NCBI RefSeq assembly: GCF_007830055.1
Contig: NZ_VLLE01000003.1
Location: 744,001 to 808,000 of the forward strand
Reading direction: 5' to 3'
Length of the DNA stretch: 64,000 nt
From: Lacibacter cauensis
GTDB taxonomy: Bacteria; Bacteroidota; Bacteroidia; Chitinophagales; Chitinophagaceae
The notes under the pieces are model-generated. The model was not told where the DNA came from and did not search any database. It saw only the letters and a list, made by a program, of their open reading frames with translations. The position numbers were made by a program, and so were the translations under genes. Positions 25,559 through 33,559 of the stretch are shown piece by piece (position 1 is the first letter of the stretch; the number at the start of each line of letters is the position of its first letter).

Positions 25559-25960
25559 ATGAAAGCAATAATTATCGGCACAGCACTAATGTTGTCAGCA
25601 GCACTTTCTACAGAAGCCTCAAACGGCGTTTCGTCAACTAAATATGTAACAGTTAAGCCTGCAGCAGCACAGCAGGAAATTGGCTATTTCCGTATTCACC
25701 GTCAAAAAGATGACGTTTCTCTCAATTGGTCAATTACAAGCCCGGCGGATGTTGCATGCTTCATTATTGAACGCTCATTCGACGGCATTAATTTCTATGA
25801 AATTGATGAGGTGGGATGTGATGGTTCACCAACACAGAAATACCGTGATGCAACAGCCTATCCTGGCTATTTGTATTATCGCATTAAAGTAAAAAATTCC
25901 GATGGCACATCGGTAACCTCTGCTACAGAAATGATTCGCATCGTTAGTCGCAAAGGTTAA
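25559..25960 (+). CDS. Small secreted beta-sandwich (FN3-like) protein
   Basis: This 133-residue protein has a signal peptide (MKAIIIGTALMLSAALSTEA). The mature domain has the strand pattern DVSLNWSITSPADVACFIIERSFDGINF...YRDATAYPGYLYYRIKVKNSDGT, which is the Ig/FN3-like module that in Bacteroidota usually precedes a T9SS sorting domain. Here it stands alone with no sorting tail. The next gene contains a similar module (WVSWNTSSEEGVAYYELQRSDNG...VFYRVKYVASSGG) inside a larger protein. The fold call is fair; the function is unknown. Confidence 0.7.
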   Translation: MKAIIIGTALMLSAALSTEASNGVSSTKYVTVKPAAAQQEIGYFRIHRQKDDVSLNWSITSPADVACFIIERSFDGINFYEIDEVGCDGSPTQKYRDATAYPGYLYYRIKVKNSDGTSVTSATEMIRIVSRKG

Positions 25961-25967
25961 CAACACA

Positions 25968-26008
25968 AAGCTGTACAGCCTTATAGCTGTACAGCTTATC
26001 TTTCAATT
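25968..26008 (+). terminator. Probable terminator built from two copies of GCTGTACAGC
   Basis: The palindrome GCTGTACAGC occurs at 25970-25979 and 25986-25995. Together they form a 12-bp stem (25968-25979 with 25986-25997) followed by the T-rich TATCTTTCAATTTT. The doubled palindrome could also be a protein-binding site. Confidence 0.5.
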
Positions 26009-26021
26009 TTAATCCAAGTCT

Positions 26022-27992
26022 ATGAAACAACTTCTACTCAGTTTGTTTCTGTTGATTTTTATCGGGCATGAAAACCTAACTGCACAAATCACTACACCGC
26101 AAATCAAAGCGAGGTTTGGTATTGATGCAGACTTGCGAAGCAACTTTTTTAATGGCTTTGCGCAGGTTGGTAATGATGATTGGTTTAGCTCTACCAACGT
26201 GGTTGGACCAGGAGTAGGCGATTTCATTATCGATACTACCGGCGCTGCTTACATCGTTTCCCGTTACGCTTCCACACCTTCTACACGCAACCTTCCGTTA
26301 TTTCGAAATATGCGTTTTCCGCAGTTCAGCGTTTTGAACGGTATGTTGCTGATTGATGCTATTTTCATCAGGGACCATCATGGCGATGATTCAACCATGT
26401 TTGCATCAGGCAGTAATAAAAACGGGATGAACCCGAATACCTGGACAACACCGGTAGCACAGAGTGTACCCGATAAAAACGAAATTCTTGATATGTTCAT
26501 GCATGTTCGAAGAGATGGTGACGGCTCTGAAACAAACGATTCGCTTTGGTTGTTTGGTGGTGTTTCAATTGAAAATACTACCGGCGACCGGTATTTCGAC
26601 TACGAAATGTATCAAACAGATATTTATTACGATAAACCTAATTTGAACTTCAAAGGTTACGGGCCAGACGCTGGTCATACCACGTGGAAGTTCGATGCTG
26701 CAGGAAATATCCTTACTCCCGGCGATATTATTTTAACAGCAGAATATCAAAGCTCCAGTCTTACAGCACTCGAAGCAAGAATATGGATACATAAAAGTTC
26801 TTTACTGATAACGCCAACAGCATTTAACTGGACTGGTTCGTTCGATGGAGCTGATGCAGGTGCTGTTTATGGTTACGCTGGGATTAGTCCGAAAACAGCC
26901 GGCGCATTTTATACAGGCATGACGAGTTCAAATAACACATGGGCCGGGCCGTTTAAATTGGTGCTTGGCAATCAATCCGTTGTTGATAACTATTCCTCGA
27001 AGCAGTTTATGGAGTTTTCTGTTAACCTGAGTAAGCTGGGGTTGGATCCCTTGGTTCGTACCGGCGATGCATGTGGTTTACCTTTCAGAAGAATATTGGT
27101 AAAATCAAGATCATCTACATCATTTACTTCTGCTTTGAAAGATTTTGTAGGACCGTTTAGCTTTTTTCGAGCTCCTGCAGCAGATGTGGCAACTGATTTT
27201 CCCTCACTCTGTCCAGGTGGTGCGGCAGATATCTGGGTAACAAATGCTTTATCCACCTCGCTTTATACATGGAGTACCATCAATGGTAATATTGTTGGTT
27301 CAAATATAGGCGACCGCATCAATGTTGATCAGCCGGGAACCTATGTGGTATCGCAGGTATTAATGGATAGTTGTGGCAGTACCTATGCAACAGATACCAT
27401 CCAGCTTACGATGCAGAATTTCTGCGAAGTATTAAGCAACAAACCATTTAACCTCAATGCCCGTTTGCAAAATAAAACTGCCTGGGTTAGCTGGAATACT
27501 TCCAGTGAAGAAGGTGTGGCATATTACGAATTGCAGCGAAGTGATAACGGAAGAGAATATTACACCGTTGGCAACCGTATTGCACCACGATCGGGCGGTG
27601 CTTATCTTGAACTGGATAATCTGGATGACTATGATCCATCGCAGGTTTTCTATCGTGTGAAATATGTAGCATCATCGGGAGGGAAAATTTATTATACCAA
27701 TGCTGTTCGTTTGTACTTACGACGCAACAATAGTTATACGCTTACGGTTGCACCAAATCCTGTACACGAACAGTTCAGAATCAGCTTTACTGCCGACCGC
27801 ATGGCAAATGCTGAAATAACCATTACCAACAGCAGCGGAGCTTTGGTATACCGAGCAATGGAACAAATAAAGCCGGGCACCAACGAATGGCAAATAAGCA
27901 ATACTGCCAACTGGAGCAACGGGCAATACATTGTTCAGCTACAACTCGGAAACGAGGTTTTCAGAAAACGGTTAATTGTTACCCATCAATAA
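26022..27992 (+). CDS. T9SS-exported cell-surface protein
   Basis: This 656-residue secreted protein has a signal peptide (MKQLLLSLFLLIFIGHENLTAQ). Residues 30-400 form a large extracellular region with a conserved-looking HHGDDSTMFASGSNKNGMNPNTW stretch. Next come an Ig/PKD-like segment (LCPGGAADIWVTNALSTSLYTW), an FN3-like module (about 480-560) and a C-terminal T9SS type A sorting domain (about 575-656), seen as LTVAPNPVHEQFRISF...GALVYRAMEQI...WSNGQYIVQLQLGN. The sorting domain marks it for export by the type IX system and surface attachment or release. The function of the large N-terminal part is not recognised. Confidence 0.85.
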   Translation: MKQLLLSLFLLIFIGHENLTAQITTPQIKARFGIDADLRSNFFNGFAQVGNDDWFSSTNVVGPGVGDFIIDTTGAAYIVSRYASTPSTRNLPLFRNMRFPQFSVLNGMLLIDAIFIRDHHGDDSTMFASGSNKNGMNPNTWTTPVAQSVPDKNEILDMFMHVRRDGDGSETNDSLWLFGGVSIENTTGDRYFDYEMYQTDIYYDKPNLNFKGYGPDAGHTTWKFDAAGNILTPGDIILTAEYQSSSLTALEARIWIHKSSLLITPTAFNWTGSFDGADAGAVYGYAGISPKTAGAFYTGMTSSNNTWAGPFKLVLGNQSVVDNYSSKQFMEFSVNLSKLGLDPLVRTGDACGLPFRRILVKSRSSTSFTSALKDFVGPFSFFRAPAADVATDFPSLCPGGAADIWVTNALSTSLYTWSTINGNIVGSNIGDRINVDQPGTYVVSQVLMDSCGSTYATDTIQLTMQNFCEVLSNKPFNLNARLQNKTAWVSWNTSSEEGVAYYELQRSDNGREYYTVGNRIAPRSGGAYLELDNLDDYDPSQVFYRVKYVASSGGKIYYTNAVRLYLRRNNSYTLTVAPNPVHEQFRISFTADRMANAEITITNSSGALVYRAMEQIKPGTNEWQISNTANWSNGQYIVQLQLGNEVFRKRLIVTHQ

Positions 27993-28001
27993 ATCAAAAA
28001 A

Positions 28002-28030
28002 GCCCTCCTTTACGGGGGGCATTTTTTTTC
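28002..28030 (+). terminator. Intrinsic terminator after the T9SS cargo gene
   Basis: A 7-bp GC stem (28002-28008 with 28014-28020, one G-T pair) is followed by eight T residues at 28022-28029. It lies immediately before the GTG of rsmA. Confidence 0.8.
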
Positions 28031-28045
28031 TGCTACTTTTGTGCT

Positions 28046-28801
28046 GTGCAGTATACATTAAAGAAATCGCTCGGTCAGCATTTTTTAAAAGATGAAAACA
28101 TTTGCCAGCGCATTGTTGATGCTGTTTTAGAAGAACATCCACAGCGTTTGGTTGAAGTGGGTCCGGGTGCCGGTGCCATTACCAAATACTTCCTCAAAGA
28201 AACTTCGTTTGAGTTTAAAGCAGTGGAATTGGATGATGAAAAGATTGCCTACCTGCAACATACATTTCCGGCAATAGCTGGCAAGCTCATTCATAAAAGT
28301 TTTCTCGATGCCGATGTGCCGTTCGAAGACCACTTTATGGTAGTGGGTAATTTCCCATACAACATTTCTTCACAGATATTATTTAAAATCCTCGACTGGA
28401 AAGAACAGGTAGATTGTGTGGTGGGAATGTTTCAGAAAGAAGTAGCGCAACGGGTCGCATCCAAACCCGGCAATAAAGCGTATGGTATATTGAGTGTGCT
28501 GGTGCAGGCGTATTATGACGTGGAGTATTTGTTTGATGTGGATGAAAATGCATTTAATCCGCCGCCGAAAGTAAAAAGCGGTGTGATTAAACTGAAACCT
28601 TCAAAAACTACCCCTGTAATGGCAAGCGAGGAAAAGTTTAAACTGCTTGTTAAAACAGCATTCAATCAACGGAGAAAAATGTTACGCAACGGAGTTCGTG
28701 GTATGTTTGATGCAGACTTTTTGCAAGATGAAATTTTCAATAAACGTGCGGAGCAATTATCGGTAGAAGATTTTGCGGCGTTAACGTTCCGGATGAAATA
28801 A
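28046..28801 (+). CDS. rsmA: 16S rRNA (adenine1518/1519-N6) dimethyltransferase
   Basis: RsmA (KsgA) dimethylates two adjacent adenines near the 3' end of 16S rRNA in late small-subunit assembly. The start is placed at GTG 28046 because the protein then opens VQYTLKKSLGQHFLKDENI, the standard N-terminus; a longer frame upstream runs through the terminator and the preceding gene's end. SAM motif I is EVGPGAGAITKYFL, and the catalytic motif is NFPYNISSQIL. The C-terminal small domain contains FNPPPKVKSGVIKL and FNQRRKMLRNG. The length of 251 residues is normal. A hydroxyacid dehydrogenase gene follows 27 bases downstream. Confidence 0.93.
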   Translation: MQYTLKKSLGQHFLKDENICQRIVDAVLEEHPQRLVEVGPGAGAITKYFLKETSFEFKAVELDDEKIAYLQHTFPAIAGKLIHKSFLDADVPFEDHFMVVGNFPYNISSQILFKILDWKEQVDCVVGMFQKEVAQRVASKPGNKAYGILSVLVQAYYDVEYLFDVDENAFNPPPKVKSGVIKLKPSKTTPVMASEEKFKLLVKTAFNQRRKMLRNGVRGMFDADFLQDEIFNKRAEQLSVEDFAALTFRMK

Positions 28802-28828
28802 GATCAATCAACATCAATTTATCAATCG

Positions 28829-29752
28829 GTGAAAGTTATTATTACAGCTAAATGCCATCCCTATCTGCAACAGAAACTGGAAGAAGGCGGTTACGAAGTG
28901 CACTATGCACCGGCTATTACTTACGAAGAATTAACGGAGCAAATAGTTGATGCCGCAGGTTTGGTTGTTTCAACTCGGGTGCGTATTGATGCAGCGTTGC
29001 TTACACAGGCAACAAAGCTGTTGTGGATTGGTCGTTTAGGCAGTGGACTGGAATTGATTGATTTGCCTTTTGCAGAAAGCAAAGGCATTAAAGTGTACAG
29101 CAGTCCCGAAGGGAATTGCGATGCAGTTGGTGAGCATGCACTGGCCATGCTGCTGAATTTAATGAACAACATTAACAGCAGTTTTGAAGAAATAAAACAA
29201 CACATTTGGCTGCGAGATGAAAATCGTGGTATTGAACTCAATGGCCGTACAGTAGGTATTATTGGTTTTGGCCATACAGGAAGAGCATTTGCAAAAAAGC
29301 TCCGTGGGTTTGATGTAAACATTCTTGCACATGATAAATACCAATACGAGTTTGGCGGCGAAATGGTAAAAGAAGCTTCGCTGGAGCAGGTGTTGCGTTA
29401 CAGCGATGTCATCAGTCTGCATTTGCCTTTAACTGCCGAAACACATCATTATGCCAATGCAGATTTTTTTGCTGCCGCTAAAAACAAACCTTTCTTTTTA
29501 AATACATCCCGTGGCCGTGTACACGATACTGCCGCTGTTATTGATGCGTTGAAAAACGGGTTCATTGCAGGGGCAGGATTGGATGTGCAGGAAAATGAAA
29601 AGCTGCATACTTATACCGAAGAAGAAGTACAGCAACTCGACTGGCTGGCAACACAACCCAATGTGGTGTTAACTCCACATATCGCTGGTTACACACACGA
29701 AGCTTTTTATAAAATGAGCAAAGTGCTGGCCGATAAATTAGGATTGCAATAA
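28829..29752 (+). CDS. D-isomer-specific 2-hydroxyacid dehydrogenase
   Basis: This NAD-dependent dehydrogenase is in the phosphoglycerate dehydrogenase superfamily. The GTG start at 28829 opens [17 protein letters not shown]. The NAD-binding motif is [17 protein letters not shown] (about 142-158), and active-site landmarks are [27 protein letters not shown] (conserved Arg) and [12 protein letters not shown] (conserved His with its partner Glu region). There is no ACT domain, so it is not a classical SerA; the substrate is open. It likely shares a transcript with rsmA. Its stop codon abuts the stop of the converging DUF2911 gene with no bases between. Confidence 0.85.
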   Translation: MKVIITAKCHPYLQQKLEEGGYEVHYAPAITYEELTEQIVDAAGLVVSTRVRIDAALLTQATKLLWIGRLGSGLELIDLPFAESKGIKVYSSPEGNCDAVGEHALAMLLNLMNNINSSFEEIKQHIWLRDENRGIELNGRTVGIIGFGHTGRAFAKKLRGFDVNILAHDKYQYEFGGEMVKEASLEQVLRYSDVISLHLPLTAETHHYANADFFAAAKNKPFFLNTSRGRVHDTAAVIDALKNGFIAGAGLDVQENEKLHTYTEEEVQQLDWLATQPNVVLTPHIAGYTHEAFYKMSKVLADKLGLQ

Positions 29753-30292
29753 TCAGCGTGTGATTTTTACAGGGACTTCGAGACGGATTTTTTCCCAGGC
29801 AATAACAAGTTTATCTGCTTCAATAAAATATTGCAGGCGTTCTGTTACCTGTTCTGTAACAACCGGTTTAATCTTCAGCCGCACAAGATCATCTTTTGCA
29901 TCGTACTCATCGGTTAAATGCTGCTGATAATTTTTGTTGAGGATAAACGTCCATTCGCCATTTGATGGAATGGTAAAAATGGCATACGTTCCGGCAGCAA
30001 AATTTTTGCCCCCAATCACAAGCGGTTTATCTATTTCGATATTGGTGGCTGCATGTGCACCGGTAACCCAAACTTCATCCATGGGCACTACGCCACCCCA
30101 AATGATGCGGCCACGTACACCCGGCGAATAATAGTTGATGCGGATATTGGCACCGCCTATTTTACCTACAGCAGCGCATTTAATACTTTTCTTGCTGGTA
30201 TCTTTTTTTGCGTTGGGGTTGTAGTTAACATCTTGTGCCTGTGTGCCAAGGAAAAGGAACAACTGCAAAAGCAAAAGGCCGATAGCTTTCAT
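29753..30292 (-). CDS. DUF2911 secreted protein
   Basis: This 179-residue exported protein starts at ATG 30292, which opens a signal peptide (MKAIGLLLLQLFLFLGTQAQ). The frame continues 84 codons further upstream without a credible start. The mature region shows the DUF2911 pattern: IRINYYSPGVRGRIIWGGVVPMDEVWVTGAHAATNIEIDKPL, KNFAAGTYAIFTIPSNGEWTFILNKN, and a late strand KLVIAWEKIRLEVPV. The family is widespread in Bacteroidota, is predicted beta-rich and has no assigned function. It is divergent from greA. Confidence 0.88.
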   Translation of the reverse strand: MKAIGLLLLQLFLFLGTQAQDVNYNPNAKKDTSKKSIKCAAVGKIGGANIRINYYSPGVRGRIIWGGVVPMDEVWVTGAHAATNIEIDKPLVIGGKNFAAGTYAIFTIPSNGEWTFILNKNYQQHLTDEYDAKDDLVRLKIKPVVTEQVTERLQYFIEADKLVIAWEKIRLEVPVKITR

Positions 30293-30393
30293 TTTCTTTT
30301 TTTCAAAAGTAGGCAATGAAAGATTGATAATTGGTGAATAAAAAGCAGGACATAATCTTAACAAACAACTGTTTTCTGTTTCAAAAAAAGGGC

Positions 30394-30456
30394 TATTTTT
30401 GTCGTTCAAATAAACATGCAACGCTTCAAACCCAATTGAGGCGTTGTTATTTTTTT
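30394..30456 (+). promoter_or_regulatory. greA leader: promoter followed by an intrinsic terminator (putative attenuator)
   Basis: A perfect -7 box TATTTTTG lies at 30394-30401, with only a weak TTTT at 30372-30375 as -33. About 18 bases later, an 11-bp hairpin (30419-30429 with 30436-30446, one G-T pair, loop ACCCAA) is followed by TTATTTTTTT at 30447-30456. It lies between promoter and gene, with no other plus-strand gene upstream for 640 bases, so it can stop greA transcription early. Regulation is inferred. Confidence 0.55.
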
Positions 30457-30471
30457 GTATAACCGTAAAGC

Positions 30472-30478
30472 AAGGAGG
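30472..30478 (+). promoter_or_regulatory. Strong Shine-Dalgarno for greA
   Basis: AAGGAGG lies four bases before ATG 30483. A consensus Shine-Dalgarno is rare in Bacteroidota; it fixes the greA start over the longer frame that begins at 30444. Confidence 0.75.
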
Positions 30479-30482
30479 ACTT

Positions 30483-30953
30483 ATGAGCGTACAATATGTT
30501 ACGAAAGAAACATTGGAAAAACTGCAAGCCGAATTACAACACATGCGTGGAGTAGAGCGCCCTGCAGCATCGAGAGCGATTGCCGAAGCACGTGAAAAAG
30601 GCGATTTGAAAGAGAATGCAGAATATGATGCAGCAAAAGAAGCACAAGGTTTGCTCGAAGCAAAAATCAGTCAATTGGAAGGCGTTATTGCCAATGCCCG
30701 TATTGTAGATGAAAGTACCATCGATACCAGTCGTGTGGCTATCTTAACCAAAGTGACCATTACCAATATTGCAACCAATAAAAAAATCACTTACCAGATT
30801 GTAAGCGAAAAAGAAGCCGATCTGAAGGCAGGGAAAATTTCTGTTTCATCACCCATCGGTAAAGGATTGCTGGGTAAAGAAGTTGGCGATGTAGCAGAAG
30901 TACAGGTACCAGCCGGTATGGTGAAGTTCAGAATTGAAGATATTACGGTGTAA
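30483..30953 (+). CDS. greA: Transcription elongation factor GreA
   Basis: GreA enters the secondary channel of RNA polymerase and stimulates cleavage of backtracked RNA. The 156-residue protein starts at ATG 30483 after a strong Shine-Dalgarno. The N-terminal coiled coil runs through VTKETLEKLQAELQHMRGVERPAASRAIAEAREKGDLKENAEYDAAKEAQ, whose tip holds the acidic DLKENAEYDAAK motif needed for cleavage. The C-terminal FKBP-like domain ends IGKGLLGKEVGDVAEVQVPAGMVKF. The leader contains a terminator-like hairpin. A HIT protein gene follows 49 bases downstream. Confidence 0.96.
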   Translation: MSVQYVTKETLEKLQAELQHMRGVERPAASRAIAEAREKGDLKENAEYDAAKEAQGLLEAKISQLEGVIANARIVDESTIDTSRVAILTKVTITNIATNKKITYQIVSEKEADLKAGKISVSSPIGKGLLGKEVGDVAEVQVPAGMVKFRIEDITV

Positions 30954-31002
30954 GGAAGAGGGCAAAGGATTTAAGGTAGAAGGCGGTAAATTGTAAACGA
31001 TT

Positions 31003-31410
31003 ATGAGTAGCATATTTTCAAAAATCATTGCAGGCGAAATTCCTTCGTATAAAATTGCAGAAGACGATCGGTTTTATGCATTCCTTGACATTTTTCCTTT
31101 GGTGGAAGGGCATACATTAGTTGTACCTAAAAAAGAAACCGATAAATTGTTTGATGTAAGCGATGAAGAATTAGCTGCATTACTTGTGTTTGCCAAACCT
31201 ATTGCCAAAGCAATGGAAGCTGTTTTTCCATGCGACAGAGTAGGCATCTCAGTAGTAGGCCTGGAAGTGCCACACGCACATGTACACCTGGTACCTATTA
31301 ACAGTGCAGACGATTTAAACTTTACCCGACCTAAATTGAAATTGAGCACAGAACAGATGAAAGCTGCACAACAAAAAATACTCGATCAACTAAATAAACA
31401 GTCAGCATGA
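31003..31410 (+). CDS. HIT family nucleotide hydrolase
   Basis: This 135-residue histidine-triad protein belongs to the Hint/PKCI branch. It opens IFSKIIAGEIPSYKIAEDDRFYAFLDIFPLVEGHTLVVPK, and the catalytic triad is in VPHAHVHLVPIN near residues 90-101. Family members hydrolyse nucleoside phosphoramidates or related compounds in the cytoplasm. It follows greA and overlaps the next gene by four bases, so the three are probably in one transcript. Confidence 0.93.
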   Translation: MSSIFSKIIAGEIPSYKIAEDDRFYAFLDIFPLVEGHTLVVPKKETDKLFDVSDEELAALLVFAKPIAKAMEAVFPCDRVGISVVGLEVPHAHVHLVPINSADDLNFTRPKLKLSTEQMKAAQQKILDQLNKQSA

Positions 31411-31799
31411 GCGAAGTAAAGTACGATCAATACGGCTATAAAAAGAAGGGAGGCAAACGCAATCCACGCCCGCAACTGATAACCATACTTTGTGTACTGT
31501 TGTTTGCATGGGGCTTATGGGAAATTGCTTTTTCGTATACTGGTAATACGGCACTAAGTAAAAGTGGTGTGGATACATTATATCCCGCTATTAATGCCTT
31601 AATGATGGTTTTTTCGTTTGTAGGTTTAAGCGGTGTGTGGAGTATGGAAAAATGGGGACCTATCAGCTTTGCTGTTGTTGTGGCGTTAAAGATTGTTGTT
31701 GATTTGCTGTTTGGTCATTTTAATCCTGTTTATTTTATTGGCTTTATACCCGCAGCGGTGTTTTTATTGAACATAAAAAAGATGCGACGGACGGATTAA
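31407..31799 (+). CDS. Small membrane protein, unknown function
   Basis: This 130-residue protein has a basic N-terminus (YGYKKKGGKRNPRP) and four hydrophobic segments (about 23-40, 55-75, 80-95 and 105-120). No family is recognised. The ATG overlaps the stop of the HIT gene by four bases (ATGA), showing translational coupling. It ends at a long perfect hairpin terminator. Confidence 0.7.
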   Translation: MSEVKYDQYGYKKKGGKRNPRPQLITILCVLLFAWGLWEIAFSYTGNTALSKSGVDTLYPAINALMMVFSFVGLSGVWSMEKWGPISFAVVVALKIVVDLLFGHFNPVYFIGFIPAAVFLLNIKKMRRTD

Positions 31800-31825
31800 G
31801 GCTGATGCAGGAAGTAAGAAATAAA

Positions 31826-31864
31826 TACAAAAGAGGCTGAACAATTTGTTCAGCCTCTTTTGTA
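31826..31864. terminator. Bidirectional intrinsic terminator
   Basis: A perfect 18-bp inverted repeat (31826-31843 with 31847-31864) lies between the converging HIT/membrane-protein unit and ruvC. The outer stem is A/T-rich on each side, giving a U-tract in both directions. Confidence 0.8.
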
Positions 31865-31869
31865 TGCGG

Positions 31870-32442
31870 CTATTTGGTTGGCTTTTGTATACGTGATGGG
31901 TTTTGCTTTACGAAGTCTTCCCAGTTTTTTACTTTGCCAAATCCTTTCAATAAAGGTTTGCTTGTTTGAAAGTGATGACAAAGAGCAACAGACAAAGCAT
32001 CCGTTGCATCAAAATATTTCGGCTTGGCTTTGAAGTGTAAATGTTGTTGCAGCATTTGCCAAACCTGTTCTTTATCGGCATTACCATTACCGGTTACCGA
32101 TTGCTTTACTTTCTTTGGCGAATATTCTGTAACCGATAAACCTGCACTCATGGCCGTAGCAATGGCAACGCCTTGTGCTCTTCCCAGTTTCAACATACTC
32201 TGTACGTTTTTTCCAAAAAAGGGCGCTTCAATAGCAAAGTCGGTGGGGTGATGTTGCTCAATGATCTCTTTTACTCTTTCGTGTATTAATTGTAACCGCA
32301 GGTAAATGTCTTTGTGCTTTGCCAATTTCAGCACATCCATTTCAATTAAATGTAATTTTTGCTGCTGTACACCAATAAGCCCGTAACCCATTACCACTGT
32401 ACCGGGGTCAATACCAAGAATGATTTTCGAAAAACTTTGCAA
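31870..32442 (-). CDS. ruvC: Crossover junction endodeoxyribonuclease RuvC
   Basis: RuvC cuts Holliday junctions after branch migration by RuvAB; ruvB is at 48.7 kb. Catalytic acids are visible in IILGIDPGTVVMGYG (first Asp), FAIEAPFFGKN (Glu) and KYFDATDALSVALCHH (two Asp). I place the start at TTG 32442 (190 residues), since RuvC begins just before the first catalytic strand. The longer frame to 32505 adds a hydrophobic tail unlike the family and runs over the divergent flippase gene. The TTG has no clear Shine-Dalgarno, so the exact start is uncertain. Confidence 0.9.
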   Translation of the reverse strand: MQSFSKIILGIDPGTVVMGYGLIGVQQQKLHLIEMDVLKLAKHKDIYLRLQLIHERVKEIIEQHHPTDFAIEAPFFGKNVQSMLKLGRAQGVAIATAMSAGLSVTEYSPKKVKQSVTGNGNADKEQVWQMLQQHLHFKAKPKYFDATDALSVALCHHFQTSKPLLKGFGKVKNWEDFVKQNPSRIQKPTK

Positions 32443-33466
32443 GGAGCAGATTATTTTTGACCAAAATAAACAGAAACTGAACAGGAACTTCAAAATCTTC
32501 ATCAATTACTTTCTTGGTCCCGTACTTTTTGTGTGGATTAGTGTTTCGCTGTATAACCAGGTAAAGCAACAACCCGATCTTCCCAATGCATGGCTGCAGG
32601 TAAAGCAGGCGTTTTACGGTCCTCAAAGCTGGAAATTATGGTTGGGTATTTTGCTGATGCCTGTTAACTGGGGCCTCGAGGCTTACAAATGGTATGTACT
32701 GGTAAATAAACTGCAGCCGCTTTCGTTCAACAAAGCATACGAATCGGTATTAAGCGGGTTATCACTTGCAATGAATACCCCCAATCGTATTGGCGAATAT
32801 GGAGGACGTATTGTGTACCTGCAACCGCACAATCGTTTAAAGGGTGTTGCACTTACATTGGTAAGCAGTGTGGGGCAGTTGCTCATTACTCTGGTTTGTG
32901 GTCTGGTGGCATTGTTACTGCTGCGTAAGCAAATACAATTGGTGCAGCTTGACGGGAATCATTTGTCGGGTATTTTGCTGCAGGTATTTTTATGGTCGGT
33001 CTTGTTTTTTATTGGTCTTACTGCACTCTTTTTCTTCCGCATGCAGTTGCTGGCAAAAATGCTGCAATGGGTACCGTGGTTAAAGGAAAAGTTAGCTTTT
33101 GCTACGGTGCTCGACTATTTAAATAAGGCAGCGTATACCAGTATATTATTTTACTCATTTTTGCGTTTTGTTGTTTTTGCCTTGCAATATGTTCTTATAT
33201 GGCAGGCATTACAGGTAAATTTGCCCTGGTGGGAGGGTTTTTGGAGTATTGCATTAATTTTTCTGGTTATGGCGATTGTTCCGAGTTTTGCAATTGCCGA
33301 TGTGGGTATCAGGGGTAAAGTAGCAATAGCAGTTATCGGCGTTTTCAGTTCTAATACGCTGGCTATTCTTGCTGGCAGTGTATTGGTGTGGTTATTAAAT
33401 CTGGTGCTGCCGGCGCTGCTTGGAAGCCTGTTGCTGTTATCGATAAAAATATTTAAGGAGCGATGA
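32420..33466 (+). CDS. Flippase-like membrane protein (LPG synthase transmembrane family)
   Basis: This 348-residue protein has about eight to nine hydrophobic segments. The pattern WGLEAYKWYVLVNKLQPLSFNKAYESVLSGLSLAMNTPNRIGEYGGRIVYLQ is typical of the lysylphosphatidylglycerol synthase transmembrane (UPF0104/flippase-like) family, which is often linked to lipid or polyprenol-linked transport. A late segment holds PSFAIADVGIRGKVAIAVIG. The soluble aminoacyl transferase domain of MprF is absent. The ATG at 32420 overlaps the divergent ruvC start by 23 bases. The first membrane segment (IFINYFLGPVLFVWISVSLY) begins 26 residues in, so a later non-ATG start is possible. Confidence 0.8.
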   Translation: MIFEKLCKEQIIFDQNKQKLNRNFKIFINYFLGPVLFVWISVSLYNQVKQQPDLPNAWLQVKQAFYGPQSWKLWLGILLMPVNWGLEAYKWYVLVNKLQPLSFNKAYESVLSGLSLAMNTPNRIGEYGGRIVYLQPHNRLKGVALTLVSSVGQLLITLVCGLVALLLLRKQIQLVQLDGNHLSGILLQVFLWSVLFFIGLTALFFFRMQLLAKMLQWVPWLKEKLAFATVLDYLNKAAYTSILFYSFLRFVVFALQYVLIWQALQVNLPWWEGFWSIALIFLVMAIVPSFAIADVGIRGKVAIAVIGVFSSNTLAILAGSVLVWLLNLVLPALLGSLLLLSIKIFKER

Positions 33467-33559
33467 AACCATCTGTACAAAAGGATTGTCTATATACAAA
33501 ATCTGCCGATTGGTTTCGGCGTATGCAAAGAAGAATCGAAAAGAATTAAAACCTGTGGC

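Noticed and set aside
25441-25641. 66-residue plus-strand frame before the FN3-like gene
   Set aside because: It overlaps the signal peptide of the real gene in another frame, is rich in Arg and Lys with no pattern and has no homologue in memory.
27887-28045. 53-codon extension of the rsmA frame
   Set aside because: It runs back through a terminator hairpin into the previous gene; the RsmA N-terminus at GTG 28046 is complete.
30293-30544. 84-codon upstream extension of the DUF2911 frame
   Set aside because: The signal peptide at ATG 30292 is clear; the extension crosses the greA leader and has no family similarity.
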